Source: Sporofaciens musculi
GTDB taxonomy: Bacteria > Bacillota > Clostridia > Lachnospirales > Lachnospiraceae
Assembly (NCBI RefSeq): GCF_009830285.1
Contig: NZ_WUQX01000001.1
Coordinates: 3,410,501-3,474,500 of the forward strand
DNA length: 64,000 nucleotides
Reading direction: 5' to 3'
Shown here piece by piece: positions 53,993 through 61,729 of this stretch. Within the stretch, counting starts at the first letter, position 1, and each line of letters starts with the position of its first letter. A program made the translations under genes and the position numbers. The notes under the pieces were generated by a model, which did not search any database, was not told where the DNA came from, and saw only the letters and a list, made by a program, of their open reading frames with translations.

Positions 53993-55346
53993 GCTTCATC
54001 AGCTCCTTTCCTTTCTTCTCTTTTTCGTCTGCCCGTATGACATTTAAATTTTCTTTGAGGGTGTCGCTGCGGGCATCGATTCCCTCACATAATCTGACCT
54101 CCCTCCGCAATGTTTTCATACGCCCCGTGATTTCCGACAGCCGAGCCTTGACCGCTTCCTTTTCTTTGCCGCTTGCCTTGCGGCTCTGGGAGTAAAGCCC
54201 CTTGCGCTGTTCGGTCAGCTCCTGCATCTCGGATTCCAGAGAGCCTTTATAAGACAAAAGCTGCCCCGCCGTGTCGATATGGTTGCGGCAGAGCAGCCTT
54301 GTTTCGTTTGTGATGGCTTCCATCTTCAGCAAGTCATCTTTCAGAAGATAGTGAAGCCTTGCATAGTTCTGTTGTTTCTTCTTTGGCAGGATGCCGAGCT
54401 TGTAGCAGTAGTGGAGATACAGCCCACGCAAGCCGCCGATTTTCTTTGCGTCTTTCAGAGAGCCACGAACACGGTACACTTTGACCTGCGGCTGTTCTCT
54501 GGAAAAGTTCTGGAATTTGACCGCATAGGAATTTTCCCTTATGCGTTCCGTTATCCGCTCATTGGTGTAGTCCCCGCCGAGCTTGTAGAGCCGCTTCGGT
54601 CTTTGCCATCCCTTGCCGATTATCGTCCAGTATTTTCGATTGGGGTCAAAATTGATGCGGTATCCCATTTCCGACAACTGGCGGTCAAAGTCTTTCAGCG
54701 TGAACGATTTTGAGATGGCTTCGTCCACCGCCTGCCGTGCCACGCTGTCCCTCGTAGGCAGACCGTTTTTCTCGGCTTGGCAGAGGACATAGGGCTTCTT
54801 CCTGCCGCTTGGATGTTCGATGACCGATAAGGAATACTCACGGCACAATTCATCCGAACGCTGACGGAGCAGCCGCAGGTTCTTCTTGTTGTCGTGGTAA
54901 TGCCTGCCGTCAATATAGGAAACAGAGTTGACGACAAAGTGGTTGTGCAGGCATTCCGTGTTCAGATGTGTCGCCACGATTACTTGAAACCTTTCTCCCC
55001 ACATCTTCTCCGCCAGCTTCACGCCGACCTCATGGGCAACCTCTGGTGTGACCTCGCCATGCTTGAAGCTCTGGAAGCCGTGGTAGCAGACAATCTCGCT
55101 CTGGTCGTTCCATTGGGCTTTTGCCATCATCATCTCGTCCCTTGCGGTGGCAGGGTCGCAGTTTACGCCCGTGACGAAAAACTGCCGCTCGGTCTTGTCG
55201 CCGTTGGTGGCGTACTTCATCACGTCACCCATCGCCTGCAAGTCCGCATCCGTATATTTGGGGTTGGCGGTCTTCTCTGGATTCTCGGCATAGTCGATGG
55301 GGTGGTCGAGCCTGCCCTTTACATCCCATATCTCGCAGACCGCCAT
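53934..55346 (-). CDS. ICE relaxase (MobA/VirD2-like)
   Basis: This encodes 470 residues starting at ATG 55346, which overlaps the MobC stop (TGATG); an upstream in-frame Met lies within MobC. The histidine motif is VIVATHLNTECLHNHFVVNS, and the N-terminal segment DYAENPEKT is shared with the smaller relaxase at 20910. The C-terminal half is helical with heptads. It nicks the ICE oriT and pilots the strand into the recipient. Confidence 0.93.
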   Translation of the reverse strand: MAVCEIWDVKGRLDHPIDYAENPEKTANPKYTDADLQAMGDVMKYATNGDKTERQFFVTGVNCDPATARDEMMMAKAQWNDQSEIVCYHGFQSFKHGEVTPEVAHEVGVKLAEKMWGERFQVIVATHLNTECLHNHFVVNSVSYIDGRHYHDNKKNLRLLRQRSDELCREYSLSVIEHPSGRKKPYVLCQAEKNGLPTRDSVARQAVDEAISKSFTLKDFDRQLSEMGYRINFDPNRKYWTIIGKGWQRPKRLYKLGGDYTNERITERIRENSYAVKFQNFSREQPQVKVYRVRGSLKDAKKIGGLRGLYLHYCYKLGILPKKKQQNYARLHYLLKDDLLKMEAITNETRLLCRNHIDTAGQLLSYKGSLESEMQELTEQRKGLYSQSRKASGKEKEAVKARLSEITGRMKTLRREVRLCEGIDARSDTLKENLNVIRADEKEKKGKELMKHEHRRRSGGANRKDELGGI

Positions 55347-55678
55347 CAGCCAGACATCTTCCTCGGCACAAGGTAGCACCTGCCCACGTCCAGACGGAAG
55401 TCCCGCCAACGCTTGGCTTCGTCATAGAGCATCGGCGTGTCCACAAAGTTTAGGGCGTTCGCTTTTGCCGCAAGCTGGTTGATACGGTTGCCGATGGCGG
55501 ACAGCTCCCGCATGATTTTATAAAACTCTGGGTCTGGCTTCTCGCACAGGCGGTAGCCCATGACCATCGACTGGAGCAGGGCTTGTCTGGAATGCCCCGC
55601 CCGCTCTGCAAGGGAGCAGAGGTATTCAGCTTCTTCCTCGGTCAGTCGGAACAATATCTGCACATTTCGTTTCCGCAT
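55346..55678 (-). CDS. MobC-family relaxosome protein
   Basis: This 110-residue protein has the RHH-like N-terminus VQILFRLTEEEAEYLCSLAE, RAGHSRQALLQSMV and the MobC segment MRELSAIGNRINQLAAKANA. It opens oriT next to the relaxase. It is translationally coupled to the relaxase (TGATG) and overlapped upstream by the DUF3789 gene. Confidence 0.92.
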   Translation of the reverse strand: MRKRNVQILFRLTEEEAEYLCSLAERAGHSRQALLQSMVMGYRLCEKPDPEFYKIMRELSAIGNRINQLAAKANALNFVDTPMLYDEAKRWRDFRLDVGRCYLVPRKMSG

Positions 55679-55790
55679 CCAAATCCCCCTTTCCCTCGGA
55701 AAGCCTGTTAATCTGCAGCACGCACATACACGCCACGCCGCACATCCCTCCGAGCGTCGTGCCGAGAGCGAAGAACAATAAATCTCTCAT
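55626..55790 (-). CDS. DUF3789-like small membrane protein
   Basis: This 54-residue frame begins MRDLLFFALGTTLGGMCGVA, then CMCVLQINRL, a single membrane helix followed by a polar tail. ATG 55790 follows AAAGGAGTTTTTAAGG. The 3' part overlaps the first 53 bp of mobC. Small DUF3789 proteins occupy this place in Tn1549-type elements; no function is known. Confidence 0.7.
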   Translation of the reverse strand: MRDLLFFALGTTLGGMCGVACMCVLQINRLSEGKGDLDAETKCADIVPTDRGRS

Positions 55791-55813
55791 CCTTAAAAAC
55801 TCCTTTCTTCCTG

Positions 55814-55866
55814 CCGCACTCTGGCGGCGGTCTTTTCCACGGGGTATTAGGGGAGCTTTCCCCTAA
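55814..55866. other. Candidate oriT of the ICE
   Basis: The perfect inverted repeat TTAGGGGA/TCCCCTAA (55847-55854 with 55859-55866) is preceded by a GCCGC/GCGGC hairpin. It lies in the only non-coding gap directly upstream of the DUF3789-mobC-relaxase genes. Confidence 0.5.
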
Positions 55867-55929
55867 CAAGCGAATTTTGTTTCCATCGGCAGATGGATAA
55901 CCAAATTCAGTGCTTGGTAAGACGTGTCT

Positions 55930-56220
55930 TTAATCCCCGCCCTCGTGACAGCATCCTTTACACACCGTTCCAAAGCACGGACATTCCGAACAGAAGCCGT
56001 CCTCAAAATCCTCTCCCTCGGATTCGCTTTCTTCCCCTGCGTCCTCCATAGGGTCGTTAATCTCGGCTTCGCCGCAGACAAAATCCCCGTCGGAAAACCT
56101 CACAAGGTCGGTATCAAACAGGACGGTCTTTAACTTCTCCGCCGCCTGTTCGGGGCTGTCGGCATGGATGGAAACGGTCTTTGCATAGTGGGCGACAAGG
56201 GTCACTTCATAGTTTTTCAA
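55930..56220 (-). CDS. DpnD/PcfM-like small protein
   Basis: This encodes 96 residues. The N-terminal half (KNYEVTLVAHYAKTVSIHAD, SPEQAAEKLKTVLF) resembles DpnD/PcfM proteins of conjugative elements. The C-terminal half is acidic and ends in a Cys cluster (CSECPCFGTVCKGCC), possibly metal-binding. The assignment is tentative. Confidence 0.6.
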   Translation of the reverse strand: MKNYEVTLVAHYAKTVSIHADSPEQAAEKLKTVLFDTDLVRFSDGDFVCGEAEINDPMEDAGEESESEGEDFEDGFCSECPCFGTVCKGCCHEGGD

Positions 56221-56294
56221 TCGGTCTTTCCTCCCTTTCGGTCTGAAATTTTGTTGTGGTTACGGTCATTTCTTGCAGAAAAATCTTCATACAG

Positions 56295-57284
56295 TCAGCG
56301 GGCATCCCCCCTCTCACGGCTCGGTTTCTGCCTTGCAATCCCCAGATAGGACATTAAAAAATCGTTGAAGTCCTTGCCGACTGGCGGCGGTTCATCAACG
56401 ATTCGGTAGTCTTTCTGCAATAATTCTTTCAAAGCTGCGGTACATAAACGACCTGCTTTGTCCTTATCCAGATGCAGAAATATGGTCTTGATTCGTGGAT
56501 TTGCTTTCAAAAAAGTCGTGAGGGCAATAGGAATTTTGCTTTCTTTCAGCTCTTTCTTCGGCTGATATACGCCCGACAACGAGAGAAGATTCTCTGCCTT
56601 ATAATCCTTTCCCTCGCATTTTAAATAGGTGGCATAGGATAATAAATCAATGGCGGCTTCAAATAAATGCACGGCATCGGTCGGGTCTTTTGCCAGAAGC
56701 CGAAACGAATACCGCTTGTCGCTGCCCGATGCGTCACGCTTGAAGTTCCCCATCGTGCCACGGCAGGCAGCATATTTTGGCGTTCCGTTCTCATCTTTCC
56801 CGATAAAAACGGCGTTGTGGTAGTCGGCACTCTCGAAAAGTATCCCCTCGGCGATGCACTCTTGGATAAGCTGATAATCAATGCCACGCCCGAAAAGATA
56901 CTCCGCCACCCTGTCGCAGTTTTTATTTTTCGGCGGCAGGAGCAGCACCTTTGGCTCGTCTTTTTTTACGGCAGGGGGCGGCGGTTTCCAGTCCGCCATC
57001 GTCTGCCCTGTGAGGGTTTCCACGGCTTCCACAAAGCCGTATTCCTTGACTTTCATCAGATAGTCGAGGGCAGAATAGCCGCCGAAGCCCCTCGACCACC
57101 AGTACCATTTGCCGTTGGAAATCTTTAGGCTGTCATGCTCGGCGGTACAGTAGACGTTCGTCGTGCCTTTGACTTTGACAAGGTTGCTCGGCTCATAGGC
57201 TCTAAGATAGGAGAGTAAATCTATCTGCCTTGCCTGCTCAAGCACGTCTGGGTCAATCTGCACATAGGGTCTGTTACTTCTCAT
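56295..57284 (-). CDS. TOPRIM/DUF3991 primase-like protein
   Basis: This encodes 329 residues starting at ATG 57284 after GAGAGGTGAGCCTGC. The N-terminal domain (residues 1-110: NVYCTAEHDSLKISNGKWYW, WWSRGFGGYSALDYLMKV) is the DUF3991/CHC2-like zinc-binding region. The C-terminal TOPRIM domain has FLHLDKDKAGR and the EAAIDLLSYATY acidic motif. It probably primes or processes the transferred strand in the recipient. It lies 10 bp after the DUF3848-like gene. Confidence 0.88.
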   Translation of the reverse strand: MRSNRPYVQIDPDVLEQARQIDLLSYLRAYEPSNLVKVKGTTNVYCTAEHDSLKISNGKWYWWSRGFGGYSALDYLMKVKEYGFVEAVETLTGQTMADWKPPPPAVKKDEPKVLLLPPKNKNCDRVAEYLFGRGIDYQLIQECIAEGILFESADYHNAVFIGKDENGTPKYAACRGTMGNFKRDASGSDKRYSFRLLAKDPTDAVHLFEAAIDLLSYATYLKCEGKDYKAENLLSLSGVYQPKKELKESKIPIALTTFLKANPRIKTIFLHLDKDKAGRLCTAALKELLQKDYRIVDEPPPVGKDFNDFLMSYLGIARQKPSRERGDAR

Positions 57285-57294
57285 CCAAGCAGGC

Positions 57295-57642
57295 TCACCT
57301 CTCTTTCCCAGACAAAATCTTTTCCGTCTTAACCATATAGGATTTAAAATCTGCGATGGTCTGGCGCAGTTCATCCATGTGGGAATCCTCCCGTCCAAGC
57401 CATTCCTCATAAACATCCTGCAAAAGATTCGGGGATTTCATAAAGGCTTTTGCCGCCTGCGGGGAATAATCCGCATTGGAAAAACAATCGGCAATCTCAT
57501 TTTTCATGGCAATCTGATATGCGGCATCGTAAATTTCCTGCGGCGTTTTTGCCTGCATTTCTTCCCGAAAAGAGGAAAGCTCCCGCTGTACCTTGTAGGT
57601 CAGCCTTTGGTTAAGGGACTGTCTGTACTCTTGGTAATTCAA
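57295..57642 (-). CDS. DUF3848-like conserved ICE protein
   Basis: This 115-residue helical protein reads KTPQEIYDAAYQIAMKNEIA, then MKSPNLLQDVYEEWLGREDS. It resembles DUF3848 proteins found before the TOPRIM gene in Tn1549-type elements. No activity is known. ATG 57642 follows AAGGAGGTGTGTGATTGA. The IS3 insertion lies 46 bp upstream and may alter its transcription. Confidence 0.6.
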   Translation of the reverse strand: MNYQEYRQSLNQRLTYKVQRELSSFREEMQAKTPQEIYDAAYQIAMKNEIADCFSNADYSPQAAKAFMKSPNLLQDVYEEWLGREDSHMDELRQTIADFKSYMVKTEKILSGKER

Positions 57643-57754
57643 TCACACACCTCCTTGAAAATAAAATAAGCCGAGGGATTTTCGTTGTGATATGCTCCCC
57701 TTATGGTAGACAGATGAAATAATAAAACTGTCACTATAAGGAGGAGCATATTTT

Positions 57755-58438
57755 ATGGGACAACATTCAAAATACTCTTTTGAAATGAAATTAGATGCCG
57801 TTACAAAATATTTGGAGGGAAGCTGTTCAACAGAAAGTATCGCCCGAAGCCTGGGAACAAATGGAACACGTATCGTCGAGTGGGTGACCTTGTATCAGTC
57901 TTTAGGAATAGAGGGGTTAAAAACAACTCCAAAACTCCGTATCTATTCCGCCGAAACAAAACAAAATGCTGTTGCCGATTACCTTTCCGGCAAAGGAACA
58001 TTAAGGGAAATCCAGAAAAAGTATGGAATCCGCTCAGATAAGCAGCTTCGCAACTGGATTATGAAGTATAATGGTCATGAGAAGTTAAAGACTTCTGGAA
58101 CAGGAGGAACCAGCGTCATGACCAAAGGAAGAAAAACCTCATATGAGGAACGGGTGGAAATTGTAACATACTGCATAGAGCATGGAATGGATTATGCCCA
58201 GGCAGCAGAAAAATACCAGGTATCCTACCAACAGATTTACCAATGGACAAGGAAATACCAGTCAAACGGCGTAGAAGGGCTTATTGACAAAAGAGGGAAA
58301 AGAAAATCTGAAACAGAAATGTCGGAACTGGAGAAGCTGCGTGCGGAAAATAAGCTTCTTCAAGCGGAAAAGCGCAGAGCCCAGCTGGAGGTTGCTTTCT
58401 TAAAAAAACTCGACGAAATCGAAAGGAGGCGGTTCTAA
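57755..58438 (+). CDS. IS3-family OrfA (DNA-binding subunit)
   Basis: This 227-residue protein carries three helix-turn-helix units (SFEMKLDAVTKYLEGSCSTE; SGKGTLREIQKKYGIRSDKQ; YAQAAEKYQVSYQQIYQWTR) and a C-terminal leucine-zipper-like helix (ELEKLRAENKLLQAEKRRAQ). It is long for OrfA, as in IS150-type members. The ribosome site is AAGGAGGAGCATATTTT. An A7 run near its end provides a frameshift site into orfB. Confidence 0.9.
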   Translation: MGQHSKYSFEMKLDAVTKYLEGSCSTESIARSLGTNGTRIVEWVTLYQSLGIEGLKTTPKLRIYSAETKQNAVADYLSGKGTLREIQKKYGIRSDKQLRNWIMKYNGHEKLKTSGTGGTSVMTKGRKTSYEERVEIVTYCIEHGMDYAQAAEKYQVSYQQIYQWTRKYQSNGVEGLIDKRGKRKSETEMSELEKLRAENKLLQAEKRRAQLEVAFLKKLDEIERRRF

Positions 58439-59325
58439 GCCAGACACAAAATGAAACGGTTTATCTGGCGATACAGGAAATATATGACGAGCAGGGATGT
58501 TCAATATCAGAACTCTGCAGATTTGCGGGAATTTCGCGTTCTGCTTATTATAAATGGCTGAACCGAAAACCAAGTGAAAATGAGAAATTCAACCAGAAAT
58601 TATGTGTCCTTATCAGAGATGCGTACGAGGAAAAAAGCGGGATTCTGGGTTACAGGCAGATGACGATTAAATTAAACCGTGAAAATGAATTTCAAGTCAA
58701 CGCAAAGAGAATCTTGCGCCTTATGCGGATTTTACATCTGAAATCTGTGTGCCGGCGCAGGAGAAGAAACTATGTAAAATCAACGCCAGAGGTTACTGCC
58801 GAAAACATCTTAAACCGGGAGTTCCATGCGGAACGTTTTGGGGAAAAATGGCTTACGGATGTAACGGAGATGAAATATGGAGCCAGTGGGAAGGCATACC
58901 TGAGCGCCATTCTGGACTTGTCAGATAAAAGTATTGTTTCCTTTGTCATTGGACATTCCAATAATAATGCCCTTGTTTTTGAAACCTTTGACACTGCCCA
59001 TGAAAACCATCCAGATGCAAGGCCTTTATTCCACAGTGACCGTGGATACCAATACACCTCAAAATACTTCCGTAAAAAGCTTAACAAAGCGGGAATGACA
59101 CAAAGCATGTCAAGAGTATCCAGATGTATTGATAACGGACCAATGGAAGCGTTCTGGGGGATGCTGAAATCAGAAATGTATTACCTGAAGAAATTTCAAA
59201 CATATGAGGAGCTAAAGGAGGCTGTATCAGATTACATAGATTATTATAATAATCATCGGTATCAGAAACGCTTAAACTGTATGACACCGATAGAATATAG
59301 AAACTATTTGAAAGATGCTGCATAA
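58405..59325 (+). CDS. IS3-family OrfB transposase, probably made by -1 frameshift
   Basis: The rve integrase domain has the DDE triad in LTDVTEMKYG, LFHSDRGYQYTS and NGPMEAFWGMLKSE. The frame has no good start; the first ATG (58660) would cut off the conserved HTH_21 part (ISELCRFAGISRSAYYKWLN). The frame joins OrfA in the -1 direction at AAAAAAAC (58402-58409), so an OrfAB fusion is expected, as known for IS3. It ends DYYNNHRYQKRLNCMTPIEY. It appears intact. Confidence 0.9.
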   Translation, partial: KTRRNRKEAVLSQTQNETVYLAIQEIYDEQGCSISELCRFAGISRSAYYKWLNRKPSENEKFNQKLCVLIRDAYEEKSGILGYRQMTIKLNRENEFQVNAKRILRLMRILHLKSVCRRRRRNYVKSTPEVTAENILNREFHAERFGEKWLTDVTEMKYGASGKAYLSAILDLSDKSIVSFVIGHSNNNALVFETFDTAHENHPDARPLFHSDRGYQYTSKYFRKKLNKAGMTQSMSRVSRCIDNGPMEAFWGMLKSEMYYLKKFQTYEELKEAVSDYIDYYNNHRYQKRLNCMTPIEYRNYLKDAA

Positions 59326-59509
59326 AAGCTCTGCCAGTCCTCTTTGCGACTGGCAGGTAAAAATTTTTATTTTTTTAACTGTCTACTTGACAGGGAGCGG
59401 TTCATTGTGAAAACCTCTCGGCTATGTAAAATATTATAATGTTTAACAGAAATTGAGCTATGAACGGAAATTTGTAAGCAAATTTGTATTTTGGATTATC
59501 GGAGAATTT

Positions 59510-60166
59510 TTACAATATTTGTTCAAGAATTTCTTTTTCTTCATCCCGTTCTGTTTTCAATCCAAACAAGTGCTTCACATCATCATGATTAGAATACTCA
59601 TAGATGAGTCTTTGATTAAACAATTTCAATATCCCATTACAATAGTCAATGCATATATTTGTAATAGTTAAAATATCGTCATATATTTGTTCTGTCATCC
59701 CCCACTTTTCAACGTATGCGTCCTTGAACCAATGATAATTCAAGTCGTTATGTGCATAGACTTTGTTTCTGCTTGCTTTAATAACATTTTCAACATCTTT
59801 ATATTGATTCAAGTCAGACACTAATTTCTTTTTCCTATCCAGCAATTCCCTCTGTCGGTCATTGAATGTCTCCATTTTTATCATTTCCCTATATACATCA
59901 TTTGTCATTTGATAAATAGTCGCAGAATTTTTCATTGTATCATAAAGCATTTTATAAGTTTCTAAAATCACTCTGAATATGCAGTTATCTTGAACAATCT
60001 TATAAAATGCTCCTGTTCTTTTTTCTTTAAAGTATGGTTGAAGTTCCCAAATATCATTTAAAACCTGTATGTTCGATTTTATACATAATGCTTGTTCTCT
60101 AAACCTGCATACGTTTTCTACTACAAATAAATTCATTGGAGCTTTACTATTATCCATATTCACCAT
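59510..60166 (-). CDS. HEPN/AbiU2-like protein, candidate abortive-infection gene
   Basis: This 218-residue all-helical protein starts at ATG 60166 after AAGGGAGAAGTGT. It contains the HEPN RNase-type motif R-x5-H in RNKVYAHND (Arg133, His139). Surrounding helices (VFRVILETYKMLYD-like early region; QIYDDILTITNICIDYCNGI late region) resemble AbiU2-type HEPN proteins. HEPN proteins of this kind cut RNA in toxin-antitoxin or phage-defence systems. The gene is AT-rich, has its own strong promoter and terminator, and sits between conserved ICE genes, so it looks like separately acquired cargo. No partner gene is visible. Function is inferred from the motif only. Confidence 0.55.
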   Translation of the reverse strand: MVNMDNSKAPMNLFVVENVCRFREQALCIKSNIQVLNDIWELQPYFKEKRTGAFYKIVQDNCIFRVILETYKMLYDTMKNSATIYQMTNDVYREMIKMETFNDRQRELLDRKKKLVSDLNQYKDVENVIKASRNKVYAHNDLNYHWFKDAYVEKWGMTEQIYDDILTITNICIDYCNGILKLFNQRLIYEYSNHDDVKHLFGLKTERDEEKEILEQIL

Positions 60167-60248
60167 ACACTTCTCCCTTGCTTCTCTATTCTGTACACAC
60201 ATAGATGCTCTCTAATTTACAAAATAACAACACTCGTTTGTGACGTTC

Positions 60249-60277
60249 ATTATACTCCATAAATATGAAATCATCAA
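60249..60277 (-). promoter_or_regulatory. Promoter of the HEPN-like gene
   Basis: On the minus strand TTGATG (60277-60272), exactly 17 bp, TATAAT (60254-60249). The leader is about 75 nt. Confidence 0.75.
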
Positions 60278-60330
60278 CTTCTTCTGGTTATCACACAATC
60301 ATTGAGAAAAATTATCTTCGCTTGACTATG

Positions 60331-60364
60331 TAAAAGACGGCATCAGCTCCACGCCGACACCGCC
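60331..60364 (-). terminator. Terminator after DUF6664-like gene
   Basis: On the minus strand GGCGGTGTC and GATGCCGTC pair with G-T wobbles around a short loop, then TTTTAC. It isolates the HEPN unit from upstream transcription. Confidence 0.6.
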
Positions 60365-60382
60365 TTTTCCTCGGTCAGTCTG

Positions 60383-60712
60383 TTATAAAATCCCTGCCTT
60401 TTTCAGATACCCCACGCTGTCATAGCAGCCACGGAAATAGACCGCCTGCATCTCCATGTCCGTAAGTTTGTTCCTAAGCTCCATCACTTTAATCAGTGCG
60501 GCACATTCTTCCTCGGTCAGTTCCGCCGATGTTTCCGTGTCAAACACGCCTAAGACTTTCGGATATTTTTCATACAAGCCCTCAATCTCAGCTCTTATTG
60601 CACGATATTCCTCATTCTCCCTTGCCAACTTTGCGGTGACAGAGCCAAGATATTCCTCAAAGATATTACTATGGATGTCCAAAAAAGTTTCAAATCTGAA
60701 CACATCAGACAT
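60383..60712 (-). CDS. DUF6664-like conserved ICE protein
   Basis: This 109-residue helical protein reads FRFETFLDIHSNIFEEYLGS, then ELTEEECAALIKVMELRNKL and AVYFRGCYDSVGYLKKAGI. It is conserved between the helicase and TOPRIM genes in Tn1549-type elements. No function is known. ATG 60712 follows AGGTGAGGAAGA. Confidence 0.65.
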   Translation of the reverse strand: MSDVFRFETFLDIHSNIFEEYLGSVTAKLARENEEYRAIRAEIEGLYEKYPKVLGVFDTETSAELTEEECAALIKVMELRNKLTDMEMQAVYFRGCYDSVGYLKKAGIL

Positions 60713-60790
60713 TCTTCCTCACCTCCGATTTTTTCTAATCGTCCTTATTATAATACCCCAAAATCAGCAGTACAAATGTGCAAACTGAAT

Positions 60791-61729
60791 TTAACGCTCC
60801 CTATCCACACTTTTTTTCTCTGGCTGTTCGTCGTTCTGCTCTGGCTCATCGTCAATAACAGACTTGTCTTTTTCATTCAGATTCAGTTCGATATTGAGGG
60901 CGTTGAGCCGTTCCGTCTTTTCTTTCAGCTCATTTTCAAAGGCAAACGGCTTCTTCACTTCCTCTTTTGCGGTTTCAAGCTGTGCAATGGTTTCCTCCTT
61001 TCTGGTCTTGGCGGCTTCCAATCTTGCAGGAATTTTGGCAATCTCATTCTCAATTCTCGTTAAATTGCCGAGGGCATCCGTTCCTAAATCCACTTTGTAT
61101 TTTCTCATTCCGCATAAATTTAAGCAGTAGTGGGCATTGACGGTATCATAGAAAACCTCCATCTGAAAGCCACGGTAGCTGCCGATTTGTATCGGCTGTG
61201 ACAGCGGGTTTTCCTTGCAGACGGCAAGCAGCATCCCGCCTGCGTCCGCTTTTTCTTTGTAGGTCACACCGTTTAAAGTCATCGGGCAGAACTTGTCCTC
61301 GCCCTGCGGCATATGCTGGCTGGCAATCCCCGCATCATTCCCATAGCCTATAATGCGTTCCCCATACTCCTTAATCTCCTGCGGGTAGTGTTTCAGTATC
61401 CCGTCCTCAAGGTCGTAATGCTCGGAAAGGTAGCTCTGCTTCAAGACTTTCAGCTTCGCCACCTGCATATCCAAGTCCATTTTTTCCTTGAAACGCTCGT
61501 CGCCCGTGGCAAGCATTTTCACCTCCGCAAAGGAGAGGGCGACCTCGTCCACGTCCTCGGCAGAACGCACGGGGCTTTTGCTCGTCATTATCTGGGAGAT
61601 GAATTTCTGCTTTCCCTCTACAAGCTGATAGAGGTAGGCATCAAAGGTCTGTTCCGTCACATAGCGGTAAACTTCAACCTCTGGGAACATATTGCCCTGA
61701 CGTTCCAGACGACCAAGCCTTTGCTCCAA
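60791..61729 (-). pseudogene. ICE helicase/methylase-type large protein, C-terminal remnant
   Basis: The frame opens with LEQRLGRLERQGNMFPEVEV, the last helicase motif (VI) of an SNF2-like domain, and runs 300 codons to a Glu/Lys-rich tail. Normal proteins of this type in Tn1549-like ICEs are over 2,000 residues and begin with ssDNA-binding, methylase and DEAD/SNF2 domains. Here everything upstream is cut off at about 61735 by the inserted recombinase element. The missing part is expected beyond the right end of that insertion. Confidence 0.8.

Larger units (their letters stand above)
57688..59404 (+). mobile_element. IS3-family (IS150-like) element in a terminator loop
   Basis: The 1717-bp element has imperfect inverted ends, TGATATGCTCCCC and (inverted) TGAACCGCTCCC, with inner GTAGACAG on both sides. 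It is flanked by the 3-bp direct repeat TTG (57685-57687 and 59405-59407), the usual IS3 target duplication. It carries overlapping orfA and orfB. Confidence 0.85.
57669..59423 (-). terminator. Terminator hairpin split by IS3-family element
   Basis: Left arm AGCCGAGGGATTTTC (57669-57683) and right arm GAAAACCTCTCGGCT (59409-59423) pair almost fully. Without the insertion the loop would be GTTGT. On the minus strand a T-rich tail follows the left arm. It would terminate the gene at 59510. Confidence 0.75.

Noticed and set aside
55863-56081. 72-codon minus-strand frame overlapping the PcfM-like gene
   Set aside because: A different frame of the same region; lacks a ribosome site and overlaps a better-supported gene.
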